Assembly (NCBI GenBank): GCA_030867185.1
Contig: CM061493.1
Span: 4,896,501 to 4,960,500, forward strand
Direction: 5' to 3'
DNA length: 64,000 bases
Source of the DNA: Tagetes erecta
Taxonomy: Eukaryota > Streptophyta > Magnoliopsida > Asterales > Asteraceae
Under the pieces are notes generated by a model that was not told the origin of the DNA, did not search any database, and saw only the letters and a list, made by a program, of their open reading frames with translations. The position numbers were made by a program, and so were the translations under genes. Of the stretch, positions 24,921-37,454 are shown in pieces. The stretch's first letter is position 1. Each line of letters begins with the position of its first letter.

Positions 24921-27900
24921 TTAGAGATGCATAGTTTCTCCGTTTAAACTCACATCCTTAGGAATTTCAGCGGAACTATCTTGACTACGTTTTCCTTTGA
25001 ATAAGTTTGAATTTGTTCCATCATTATGTCTTTTTAAAGTAGTATCCAATCGTTCAAACATTCTAGCAACTCCAGCAATTCCTGCACTCATTTCTCTCTG
25101 AACTCCTCTGCTTAATTCTTTAACTGAACTATTTTTAGCAAGTAATTTCTCCTTTAGACCTTGAGTGCTTTTTGAAATTGATTCCTTGTACCTGCAAGAA
25201 GTCTCAAATCATCTCTGAATTCCAACCAAACCGAACAAATCTCTATATATTATAAAGCAAAATTGAAAACCAAGGCATCTACAATTCTCAACCTGGACAT
25301 GGGTCGTACAATTAGCTAATACCTGGCTTTTACTTTCCTTCAACTGGAAATTGATAGTCATTTATCTAATCAACTGATAAAAACACCTCTGCTATTATCA
25401 AGTATTTTGCTTAAAGAATTTCAATATATACAGTTTGTGTTCGAAATTAATTAACAAAAATTTACCATTTACCCATTTAGCTATTGTTAGTTAGCATTTC
25501 TGATTTATTTTAAATTTTTATTTATAAATGTATTTTTCTCATTACGTATGAAAATAACACATTTGTTAAAGACAAGTTTTAAAATTTTAAAATTGAGTTT
25601 AACAAGATAACTTATATCTACACCCTTCTATTATGAAACAACAAAAGAGAGTTTCAGCTTACATCTATTTCTATATACAACTGCTGACATGATATCGCTA
25701 GACATAAGAATGAAGGAAGTTTTAATTTACGGCGCCTCAGGTCAATAAACTAGTTAACATAAAACTGTGATCCAATTTGCATGTGAAAAAAAAAACTTGC
25801 ATACCTCGCTGAAGCGACAGAAAACTTAGATTTAACAGACTCTGAAAATGCATGCATATCAGCTGCTAATGGCCTTCCCGGGCTACCATTTGGTGACTCG
25901 CTATCAATAACTCTGCAACATCATCCACATAAGTTATACCATTACACTGTGCAGATAATTGCTAGACAGCATTCTAAAAAACAATCTACAAAAGTACAAA
26001 TGCACAACTGAATAAAGTTCCCACTTTAGCAATGAGAAAACATTATTCTGTTGTTTGAAGCTCTAAGATTTTCAAAAACTACCATCTCATCCAATTCAAA
26101 TCATGTTTGATCTCTAATTATCAAAAGGCTAAAACAAACTTGGCTCAAGAGGAAGCAAGTCGAAGGGGAGAAAAGTCGTCGAATGTATATTCTATGTATA
26201 CATTCTTGACCGTCCAAAATTGTTTTACTGGAAATATTGATATTACTATTGACAAGCTATATTATCTGTAACCAAATTTTATGTCACTTGATATCAAATA
26301 ATTAATCAAAAACAGTTGTCAGAAGTGTTTTAGGTCAACCCAACCAAACCCAAATCAAAGAATTAATGTTTTGACCAAACCCAAATGACCCGTTGTCCAA
26401 CCCAGCAGCCCCCAAACAATTTGTTATGTCCACCTCCAAGGCAAACTGAAGTTTACAAAACTATCACATGTTTTTTACCCAGCTCCACAGGCATAAATGT
26501 AAATATAGTTATGAATGTAACGGCATACGAATAATATATTAAAGATATACCCAGGCTTAACGCTGCTATTTTCAGGAGAGTGAGATGTCACATTACTAAT
26601 CACTACACCCGCAGATGGTGAGGTTTGATCACTGGAAGTAGGCATTGAGCTAGAACTGGCTAAATTATCCTGCGGTGAAGCATACCCTAAATTGTGGAAA
26701 TCCTCAAGTGAAGTATACATTTCCTGTCCAACTGGCGTATCAACCCTAACAACAGAAGGATGAAATTGTGAAGGACCAACTTCTAAAAGCCTATGTTTGT
26801 TCCTTCTTCTACTATACCGCATGTTTCTTGCAGCAGCCTCAAAATTTCTAATAAATTGCTCTTCAAGTTCAGAATCAGCATACTCAACATCCTGAGACAA
26901 CAGATAACAGGTTTAACTTAAATAAAATGAGAACAAAAACTTCAAAGTAAAAGTGCCACCATTGAGCATTGACATTGACCAGAGAGCGTACCTGATCAGA
27001 TTCAGGATCCTCGCGTACATGACGAACGTTGAGCGCAGACCGTATGCGTCTTTCATCCTCCACCGCAGACAGAAGCTCTTGACTATATTGTGTACCAATA
27101 GATCAATTAAACTAGTTATTTAAAAAGGGAACTGATGCAAAACAATAAAGGATCAAATTTTTAATTATCAGACAACTACATAAGTCTCTATCTTTAACTG
27201 ATATGTATGTACCTTGAAGGATCCATCAACACAATCATTTGCCAACATATTGGGCATTCTTTGCTTCTTTGTGACCTGATCAAGTCAAATTTCCGCCAAC
27301 AACCAAAGCCCATAAGTGTGAGGGTCATAAAGAAAGCAATGTGATTACTTAAATTTAGGAAAAAGGTAGTTGTATACCATTCAAGAATACACTGGAGATG
27401 AAACTCATGCTTGCAGGTGGTTACCTGAGTAAGAGTAAAGAACACACAAATACAAATTATTAGGAATGAAACCAATAAAAAAAGGTGCAATTACCACCTG
27501 GATCATCAAAAGGCATCATACTTATAGGACATATGACAACTAAGATACTAATAGGACAATTTCTATGCAACTAAAAGAAAACAATTCACTGCTGACAATC
27601 TGACATATATAAGATCATGTCCTAGTTAGTTCCATTTGCATGGAAATTCCGCCCCATGAATATACTCTTGACTAGCTTTGCTTCAATAGACATAATCACC
27701 AACTGTTAATATGACCGTACGAAGAACTAACACTCGTCTCTAATGTATATAAATCGACTCAATATAGATATACCCCTGTCATACTTTTACTATATCATAT
27801 CAAGCAAACATAACCATGTAACCCCACTCATAACAGATTATATAACATAAATACAGATCACTAGATCAGAACTTCTTCACAGTACAAGAAAACCAAAGCA

Positions 27901-28717
27901 TAACCAAAGTACTAGATATAAAATACAACAGTACAGCAGTAATTAAAGAGAATGCAAAGCATATACAGTGATACAATTATCATGAGAGTCAAAATAATCG
28001 AGACATCATATACTGAAAACATCCTCTTCTAAAGCGCGATCATCATCATCATCATCATCATTCATCAATATCAGATCATATAACATATACTCCCACATTC
28101 TAGTATCACATCACAAAAAAACAAGTTGAACAACTGAAACCTCTTCAAAATTACAAAACACATAAATTCAGTTATCATCAACTCAATCAAAAACTAACAA
28201 GTATAATCAAAGTACTAGATTTAAAACTAATCAGTACAAAAATAATTAGATAGAATGTAGAGTATATATACAGTTGGAGGATTATCACGAGTGTCGAAAC
28301 AATCGAGACATATACTGCAAACATCCTCTTTTAAAGCGCGATCATCATCATCATTTATCAATATCAGATCATATAACATATACATAAATCCAGATCAACC
28401 TATACTCCCACAAAAAAACTAGTTAAACAATTGAAACCTCTTCAAAATTACAAAACACATAAATTCATTTATCATCAAGTCAATCAAAAACTAAAAGTAT
28501 AATCAAAGTAGTAGATGTAAAATTGATCAGCACAACAGTAATTGTAATTAGATAGAATGTAGAGTATATATACAGTTGGAGGATTATGACGAGAGTCGAA
28601 ACAATCGAGACATATACTGCAAACATCTTCTTCTGAAGTGTGATCAGCATCGATATGAGCAGCGGTTTGATTGACGATCAAGCAACCTGATGATGATGAT
28701 GATGATGATGTGTTCAT
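24921..28717 (-). CDS. RHF1A: RING-H2 E3 ubiquitin ligase, RHF1A-like
   Basis: Seven exons join in frame: 28717-28574, 27424-27378, 27275-27213, 27082-26992, 26891-26551, 25912-25805, 25191-24921 (354 aa; Arabidopsis RHF1A is of similar length). The RING-H2 ligands are C33, C36, C52, H54, H57, C60, C71 and C74, ending in the CPICW block. The C-terminal half carries the RHF signature 'FSESVKSKFSVASARYKES' and a conserved GIAGVARMFERLD helix. Family knowledge: RHF1A and RHF2A are cytosolic or nuclear E3 ligases that degrade the CDK inhibitor ICK4/KRP6 during gametogenesis. An in-frame ATG at 28786 is a weaker start option. A GAT-type microsatellite encodes the N-terminal Ser run. Intron 1 contains decayed exon-1 copies. 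RHF2A-like identity is the alternative, but the SQRSKECPICW block favours RHF1A. Confidence 0.85.
27850..28560 (-). repeat. tandem partial copies of RING gene exon 1 within intron 1
   Basis: The first-exon region is repeated twice downstream, at about 300-bp period. The middle copy (about 28255-28560) still translates as EDVCSICLDCFDTRDNPPT followed by GT, but has no in-frame ATG. The distal copy (about 27860-28060) has lost a zinc-binding Cys (C to F) and has a stop. Flanking intron sequence is duplicated with them. Confidence 0.85.
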
Positions 28718-31492
28718 TGATGATGTGAGAATGAAGGTTTGATTGAGAGATAAACCTAGAAAACAGTGGAGTAAGGAAATGGTCAAGTTGTGGAATATGG
28801 AAGAAGAAGAAGAAGAGGACGGCAGAAATGGAAATGGAAATGGAAATGGTGAATGTAACCCGATTCACACGCACAACTTTTTTGAAAACTACATAACACG
28901 TCTTGATTTTATCAATTTTTTTGTATGAATAAAATAATTTCACTTCACCAACTACACAAACCTCCAATCATGTATCAAAGTTTATTTTTGTTTTAATCGT
29001 CTAACTTGTCGTTTGTTTTTCTGCAGAAAGATATCTATAGTTTACGGATTACATTTATAAAATAAGAGAAGGATCAAACCTAAGTAGTATACAAGAAAAA
29101 GGCTGTTTGTTTTTTAAATTATAGATATGTTTGAGATTACTTATTAACTTCTTTTTATTAACTTCTTCTCTTTTTCTCTTTTTTATAAGAAGTCACTCCC
29201 CTTTAACTTCTCATTTTCTCATTTTTAAAGCACCAAAACTCCTTTTCAACTCATTTGTCAAACACTATTTTTTAACTTATTAGCTTTTCAATACGTTACA
29301 AGTCAAAAGGAGGTGTAAATAAGCAATCATAAACATACACTATGTAGTCTTTTGAAAGAAACTGGTGGTGGTGGTGGGTGGAGGTGGTGGACAGTGGTGG
29401 GTGGTGGTGGTGGATGTGGGTGGTGATACTGAATGATGATGTTTAACCTTTGTAGATTCTAAAAGATTTAAGAAGTGGTTGGTCCAAGTCTGCATCACTA
29501 AGAGTTTGTGTAGACTTTTTTAATGAAACGTCTTCGAAAAAACAACACTCTGCAGATGACAATATATGCACGTGGTCTACATGACGTAGACATAAGAACT
29601 TGCATAGACCTTTTAAAAAAATAAACATTACCTAAGTTTGTAACTAGTGTCATGAGGTTGAGGATTCTATTTTTCTAAGGGTATATGCTTTTAGGGAGTC
29701 TTATTAGACTTATAAGCGATCATGATGTAACTTCGAATTCGATCATTACAATGCATATCCATTGCATCAATATTATGGTATATTTTCAGTTTTCATATCA
29801 TTCTAACATATCAACTATAAAATAGTTGAATTATTTCCAATCAAACAACAACATTTGTTATCATACCATGATAAGTCTAAGACAAGTTTCAAAGGTGTAA
29901 GTTTGAAGAAAATGAATTATTATATTCCCTTAAACTCTAATTTTGAAGATCGATGGGTTACCACATACCATCTATGTGACAAAAACTCAATCTACACTTT
30001 ACACCCTCAATGTTTCATCAGTGTCAATTTTAACCTCTTAACTCAAGTTTGACATAGTTACAATTTTGATCCCTGAATTTGGCTTATTATCATTTTGACC
30101 ATTGATGACATAGACAATTTACAACTTTAAACCTCGTACTCTACTTTGACATTTTATGACTTTAACCCCTCGACTTTGACTTAGTTGTCATTTTGACTTC
30201 TAAGTTTGGATATATCTTCGTCTTTTAATATGTGATGCATTACGACTTCACACCGTAATGAATCTTTTTTATGAACTCGTGAGACGAAGTCATATACGTG
30301 AGAGCCGAGTGCCACATCGCGTGACCCGACATTTTGGCCTCTAAGCTTGAATACATCTTTGCCTTTTAATACGTGCCAGATTACGGTTTTATAACGTAAT
30401 GTGCGAGACATTAACTTTTGTTATCAACGCGTCTGACAAAGTAACAAGAACTCAAGACTCGGTAGTGACATCACGCGACTCGATGTTAAAACTAGCTAGT
30501 GTTAAAGCTAACACATATGCTATAAAAGTTATTATATTTTAGTTTAGGGTGTAACAATTAAGTTTCAGCAGTGAGAATGTGTTCTAAATATCGAACAATA
30601 GAGAGTCATCTCCAATTACATGCCAAAATACAATTCGTTTACAAACAAAAACCTGACTACCGACTAAACCCAACCCAAATATACCAATACCAAATATCGA
30701 TCTCATATTATCTATATGGTTTGATGGTTGATTTCATACGTCTAAAAACCCTTGAAAAAAATCTGACATGAGTAGTCAAAAACCAATCAACAACTAATCC
30801 ACCAATGCAATTCACGTGGATGATTAGTAAGAGCTTAAGATTTTTAAGATCTGAAGTTTTATTCCTAACTTAAAAGGGGTTTCCTCATTCATGGTGTTAC
30901 TAAAGAAGTCAAACTCGAAACGTTAAAACCATACATCGTTAATACTCCGTCTTAGAAAAACTATTCTGTAAAAAAAAGGAAAAGAAAAATAGTCCACTAA
31001 TTCTCGAGTGTAAATCCAATTAGGGCCTGCGTTTGCTAGGGTTTTAGGGGATCGTAGAAGCAAAGGGTTTGTGTCACCTCCAGAAACAAACACTGTTCAT
31101 CTCTTCTACTTCTACACCTTGATCGTTTCTCACATCGACTTAACGTAATCGCATTTCATCTCTTTCATTCAATTTGTAAACGAATTCGTCACACTCATAC
31201 TTCGTTGATTTTGCTCGAATTTTAGCAGTTTAAAAACCACCGTTTACGAGCTTTTGTAGTATTGAAACACAATTCATCAAATCCAACCATTTGAGTTTGC
31301 TCAAACTAATTTTGATTCTAAATGTAGTTTTAATCTGTTCATACTCTGCTGCTGGTTTAAAATCAATTGCTGAGCTTCATAGTTTTAAATTACTGAAATT
31401 TACAGCTTTGTGTATGTTCATATTGATTTATTATTGATTATTTGATATGAAATTGCAGCTATTGGGGTTGGGGAAGTGTAAGGATAGTCACC
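28718..31492. other. intergenic between RING and NOL10 genes
   Basis: Divergent promoter region of about 2.8 kb. It holds a Harbinger-like element (29005-29632), a two-fold degenerate repeat near 30200-30480 (units with CTTTTAATAYGTG and ACGTAATG), and the 5' UTR of the NOL10 gene, probably with an intron ending at the TTGCAG at 31453-31458. Confidence 0.5.
29005..29632. mobile_element. PIF/Harbinger-like element, diverged copy
   Basis: Related in ends and interior (TTTGTTTTTCTGCAG, TAGACCTTTTAAAAAA) to the element at 21908-22898, and flanked by TAA on both sides (29002-29004, 29633-29635). It lies about 290 bp upstream of the RING gene start. Confidence 0.6.
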
Positions 31493-34400
31493 ATGGCGTA
31501 CCAAGGAGGTAACCTGAAATCAACATCCATAAATGGAGTGAAGATGTATACAACAGTCGATCAACATCGCTCGCTGGCCACTTGGCTTCCGCCGAAGAAG
31601 CTTCGAGCTCTTCGCAAGGATAAAAGTAATGATTTTGTTCACTATTCTTTTTTTCTGTAATAATTTGGTCTTTATGTTTGAACTTGCTTTAAAGATTTTC
31701 AGATCATGGCATATGCATTTAGTGTTGTTTACATATATATGTTTTCAATGAGAACTGTATCATTCTTCTAATCAATTTGCACTTTAATTTCTATTACTTA
31801 TTAACCTCGGCACAATGTGACTGATCTTTTTCTCCCTCACTAAGATCTAAAGTGAAATGTAAGAAACCAAAATTGTAAAAAAAAGCCAAATCGCCAAAGA
31901 AATGGCAAATTGCCAGACACAAGGTTAGAACCGGGCGCTCTATTAGCTTGCCAGTGAGTCTTCTTTATTAATTGCGCCTGCTAGTAGTTAATATAACATC
32001 TACCTAAAGCGTGGACATAAGTAAAAAAAGCTGAAGACCAATAGATCTTTGACACGTGGCAAGGCGGTGGAAACTGGAAACCTGCCGACCTTGCTAATTG
32101 TGGTTGAGAACTATTATCTTTAATATAATGTTAATTAGCTGCATTTTGCTGTGTATAGATTACATGGAAAGGGTGGATTTGCTCCAAGATTTAAGATTTG
32201 AAACTGCGACAACTAGAATTAAAGCTACGCCAGACGGCGAATTTCTCATCGCTTCAGGTTATTGGGAACTTGTGAAGTATTTTTGTGTTTTGTGTTACCA
32301 ACTTAGCTGACTGTGAGAGTTTTAGGTATTTATCCCCCACAAGTCAAAGTATATGAATTAAGGGAATTATCATTGAAGTTTGAACGACATCTAGTGTCAG
32401 AGATAATCAATTTCCAGGTATATTTTTCCGAAGTGTTGAAATTTGTATCTCTTTAACATGAAAGCTTAAATAGTAAATTACAAGGGGCCGCAATGCTACA
32501 TTTTCCTCAATGACTTTTCTGTTATATTTAAACAGGTGTTGAGTGATGATTATTCAAAGCTTGCATTTCTTTGTGCTGATCGTTCTGTTAATTTACATGC
32601 TAAATATGGAAGTCATTACAGTTTGCGCATTCCAAGGTTACATTCTCTCATCAGGCGTTTTTCTATTTACATGAACGTGGATTCTTTTCATTTTGTAGCA
32701 TATTCTTGTCTATTTGTATATATGATGATCCCTTGCTCAACAATAAATACCACAATCCCATTTTTTGAGTTTTACTGAGTAAATCACTTTTGTTAAAGGT
32801 TTAAACCAAGATTTCCTCTATGCAAATCTCCACAGAACACTAACATGGATTTTTGTTCTACCAGCGAGGATGCTATATGCTTTTTACTAATAGTCAAATA
32901 CTTGCTTTGAACCATGTGCCTATTCATATATTACATTTGTGTTGGAAGAGAGACACCTTTAATTTCTCCATCTTGTTTGCTTCAGTTGATTCTAGTTAAA
33001 TTTATATATTCCATTTCTTTTATGAGCAGAATGGGAAGGGATATTATATATGATTGCTGGTCTTGTGATTTGATATGCGCGGCTTCTTCTCCTGATCTAT
33101 ACAGAATTAACTTAGAGCAGGTGATTATCCAAACACCATCACTACCATCCTGTTATTTTGAGATGTCTTTAATCTTTTTGTCTATATTTGGAGCTAAAAC
33201 AACTAAACAAGTACTTCTTCCGCAGGGACGCTTTCTATCTTCTCTTAACACACAATCCCCAGCACTGAATGTAGTCTCCAGAAGGTGAGTTTTATCTAAT
33301 AAATGGAACTGCTATTTGCTCATTCTGTAGTTAATACGCTTCTGTTTGTTAATTTTAGCAAGTATCATGGGCTAATCGCTGGTGGTGGTGAGGATGGTGC
33401 TGTTGAATGCTTTGACATGCGAACAAAGTCTTCTGTTGCCAGGCTCAATGCAGCCACATCTGTCGGCGAGGGTGATGAGGTTGTTTTCCTTCTTTTTCAT
33501 GCAGATTTGAACTTTAACATCATAACAATTTGATGAGCATTTTATTAATGATTGGAGTAGTAAGAGATTATCACCTGTTGTTTTGCTTGATCTTTTTTCT
33601 AAAAAGTCCTATACGGTCTCTCTATATTTAGCAAATGGGGACCAGGTTCACTCAGAAAATGTGCATTATGTAACTTTAGTCATTTAAATGCAGACATGCT
33701 AAATATATTATCTTTTTAGTAGAATTGTCATTCAATTTTACAGATGGTTATGGTTGGGAGTTAAATACATAACAAATTCTTGTATTACATAGGAGGTTAC
33801 TGCTATAGAGTTTGATGGGGATGGAGGCTATCACATGGCTGTTGGAAGTAGTGGTGGAAAGGTATGCTTAAGATATCACTGTTATGTTCTATCATGTCAA
33901 ATGCAAATGTTGTATGTTTGTTTAGTTTTCTCTCATTAAATTTCTAATATTTAGAACTTATTGTTACTAATTTGCAGGTGATGATATATGATCTGCGCTC
34001 ATCATCTCCTCTTCGAGTAAAAGATCACATGTAAGTTAGCGGTTCAGGCTGTTACAACTATAACAAAGCTGTCAACTTTTTTAGTTTGTTACTGAAACTT
34101 TGCAAAATATAAATAGGTATGGAAGCCCTATATTGAGTATCAAATGGCATCAAACTCTCAATTCTGAGAGACCAAAGCTAATTACTACTGATAAGCATGT
34201 TGTTCGAATTTGGGATCCAGAAACTGTAAGTGTGTAAGCATATTATGTAAATTATTAAACTTTAGTTACGCTGAACAAATAAACTTTGAATTAAATTACA
34301 TAAATGGCCCCTCTGGCCTGTGGGCTGGTCTAAACTATAAATACTTTGACCAATCCACTAGGATTTTTTATGTAGTTTACTACCAAGCTTATGCAAGTCT

Positions 34401-36904
34401 TCCACAAAGCAATTTTTTAAAGATTTGTATTGTACTTCATGAATTATAGCACAAGTGGTGTCTATGAGCCTAAATTTTTTTGGGCATAAATAAAGGGATT
34501 TAGCATATGGAACAGATATATTCATAACTGTTTAATGCTAATGCATTATTAAGATAGAATCATATAAAAACATGATGAAAGAGTGGGTTTTTTCATTGGT
34601 TTCAGGGGGAAGGAATGACCAGTATTGAACCAACTGCTGGAGCCATAAATGACATATGTGTGTTTCGTGAAAGTGGACTGATGCAGTTGGCTCTAGACAC
34701 CAGCCAAATTCCATCTTATTTCTTACCATCATTGGGACCTGCTCCTAAGTGGTGTTCGTACATGGAAAACTTAACAGTATGTCTATTAAATGTTACTACT
34801 ATTGTGTTATATTTTACATCTCAAAGTGTCTTTTTGGATCTTATTGTAAACATGTATATTTGTAGGAAGAGCTGGAGGAGGATGCACAAACAACTATCTA
34901 TGATGATTACAAATTTTTGACAAAAGAAGAGCTTGAGAAATTGAATTTGACTAATTTAATAGGCACAAATCTTTTAAGAGCCTACATGCATGGGTTCTTT
35001 ATTGATTACCGGCTGTATAAAAAGGTGATTTGTTTTGTTTTTATGTTGGATCCTACGAATCGTTAGCTCATTTTAATTTTTAATCCTTTTATTCCTCATT
35101 CTTTTTTCCATAGTATTTAATTGTTTGTTTCAAATAACGTGTCAATTGTATTTGCAGGCTCAGGCAGCGGCTAATCCAATGGTATATGAAGAGTATATAG
35201 AGAAACGTAAGCGAGAGAAGGAAGAGCAGGAACGCAGTACCCGAATTACGGTTGGTTTATTTTTGCAATTTTTTTTCTTATTGACGATTGTTTATTCACA
35301 AATGTGTTTGATTTTAGGATTATTGTTTATATTTCAGATTAAGAAGAAACTGCCTAAGGTTAACCGTGTTCTTGCAAAACGTCTTCTAGAAGATGAGGAA
35401 GTAGAAGCCAATAAAGTAGAAACCGATACTGTTGACACCAAAAAACCAAATAAGAAAAAGAAGGGGCTCACTTCTGAAGTTCTACAAGATGAGCGGTTCA
35501 CATCTTTGTTCAATAATGAGGTACGAGATACAATATTCTAGAATTAACGGTTTCAAAAGAGCAAACTGCACGTGGACTAGAAAGGAACTTTATATCTCCT
35601 TCAAAATTTTTACAACCAGCTATAAATTAGTCGCAAAAAATAGACACCAGCTTACTACATATTACTGATTTTAGCAACCAACCTCGTTAGTTATCAGATG
35701 TGGCACTGGTTGATGACATACCAAATTTCCAACTGCCCAGATATGTAAAGAAAAATAAAAAACACAATTTTCTTTAGAAGTTGATAAAATGTTATATTTA
35801 AAGCAACCATGAAATTACATCAGATGCCATGTACTACATATGAACTAAAATGAAAAAAACAAGAGGCCATGTAAGCAATTTAAGAAAACAACAATTAATT
35901 GACCTAAACTTGCTACTTTATTGAACTCCTTTGCTGGTACAATCAATAATGAATTTCAACGAAGTTGCTAAAACCGGTAATAAATTGTAAGCTGGTTTTT
36001 AGCTAGCTTCTAGTTGAAGTTGATTTCTGACATCGCTAAAAAGTGTGAAGTTTTCCTTTCTCTTAATAGCAAGATAATAAATTGATTTAATCATTTTGTA
36101 AAATTGATAGTCATCATACGTTCACATGCGAAGCCATTTATCACTCAATTATCCGTTTTTTGTGATATTGTTCTTCAGGACTTTGAAGTAGATGAAAACT
36201 CTTTAGAGTATCGCTCTTTGCATCCTTTAGCTGCACCTGTGCAGCAATCTTTAGTGAAGGAACATTTTGAGCCTTTTATGGAAGAAGATGAAGATCAAAG
36301 TGATTCTGATGCATCAGAAGACGATCGGTCATCAGCTGATGAACGTACAGATAATATCAATAAAGATGGAAAGAAAACTCGTGCTCCGAGGTAATATCAT
36401 TTCCTATAGATTTTGAACCATTTCTGTTTGAACAGGTTGATTGTTACATAAAAATAATTTTTTTAAAAATGGTGCAGACTGTATGAAGTGAAGGATGAGA
36501 GACACGCAGAAGCGTTTAGAAATCGCAAGTCACTTGCCAAAGAGGATGCTCTGCCACTGGAAGAGAGAGTAAAAGCTTTAGAAAATAATAAAAGTTCAAA
36601 TGGTTTCAACAAGGTTAAAGCTGGACCCGGCGGGTCACGTGAGATTTCATTTATAGCACGGAGTAAGGCGAAGTATGAAGACGACGACTATGACAACGAT
36701 GATAACCCCCGTGAAAAAAGAAGGGGAATACAATCACTAGGGCTTAAGTCTGATAGATCAGGGTTTCAGGGCCGGGGTCGTGGAGGCGGCAGAGGAGGCG
36801 GTAGAGGTCGTGGAGGTGGTAGCAGAGGAGGCGGCAGAGGTCGTGGAGGTGGTGGCAGAGGGAGGGGAGGAGGCGGAAGAGGTAGAGGAAGGGGTCGGCA
36901 TTGA
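31493..36904 (+). CDS. EDA7: NOL10/Enp2-type nucleolar WD-repeat protein
   Basis: Sixteen exons join in frame: 31493-31625, 32159-32257, 32326-32417, 32536-32636, 33030-33120, 33226-33284, 33359-33479, 33793-33861, 33978-34030, 34117-34225, 34606-34776, 34866-35024, 35158-35250, 35338-35520, 36179-36390, 36478-36904 (723 aa). The N-terminal two thirds form a degenerate WD40 propeller (IKATPDGEFLIASG, GLIAGGGEDGAVECFD, MIYDLRSS, VVRIWDPET). Then come the NOL10 blocks KWCSYMENL, LRAYMHGFFIDYRLY and ANPMVYEEYIEKRKREK, and the NUC153-like motif DERFTSLFNNEDFEVDE. Family: yeast Enp2 and human NOL10 act in 90S pre-ribosomes for 18S rRNA maturation in the nucleolus; the Arabidopsis orthologue is EDA7. 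The tail is about 45 residues of RGG repeats, typical of nucleolar RNA-binding proteins. The ATG (CACCATGGC) is in good context after a 5'-UTR intron. Confidence 0.93.
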
Positions 36905-37454
36905 ATCTAGTAATCGAGAAGTATAGACGGAGTGTGAGCAAATGTTGTTTGTATACTAAAATTTTGAGTAGTAGACATGATGCGTTTTTACATGATTAGA
37001 TGAGGTGATTTTATTTCCTGGGGCTTGTTTTTACATCTTTTTTATGATTATGTTGCTTACGTGGAAATTGTGTTTACATCACTTATTTGATTTGAAAAAA
37101 TATACCAGGTTTAGCTTAAGATTAAGATGTGTTTTAGGGACACCCCTTCAGAAAAATACTTGTTTTTCTAAACAAAAGTAAACATAGAACTCAAAATGAA
37201 CCGAGCTCGTTTAAACCCCTAGCCAGAACTTTGATTTTACATGTGGATTCACCTGAGTTGCGCGTATCAGATCATTAGAACAATTATTCGCATCGACATG
37301 AAGCTAAATCATAGATGAACACATGGGCCGATGAACATGATGCTTCATCAACAATGTACCTACTTAGGCATCATCACACTAAACAACAAAGATTAAGGTA
37401 ATAGCTAATCTTAAATCACGTTTTGTCCAAATTAAACTCAAGAATAGATCTCAT
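36905..37454. other. convergent intergenic spacer
   Basis: The 3' UTRs of the NOL10 gene (plus) and the carrier gene (minus) should meet here. No other feature is seen. Confidence 0.6.

Noticed and set aside
28743..28928. plus-strand ORF with Glu and Asn/Gly runs
   Set aside because: Antisense to the 5' UTR of the RING gene; it arises from simple repeats.
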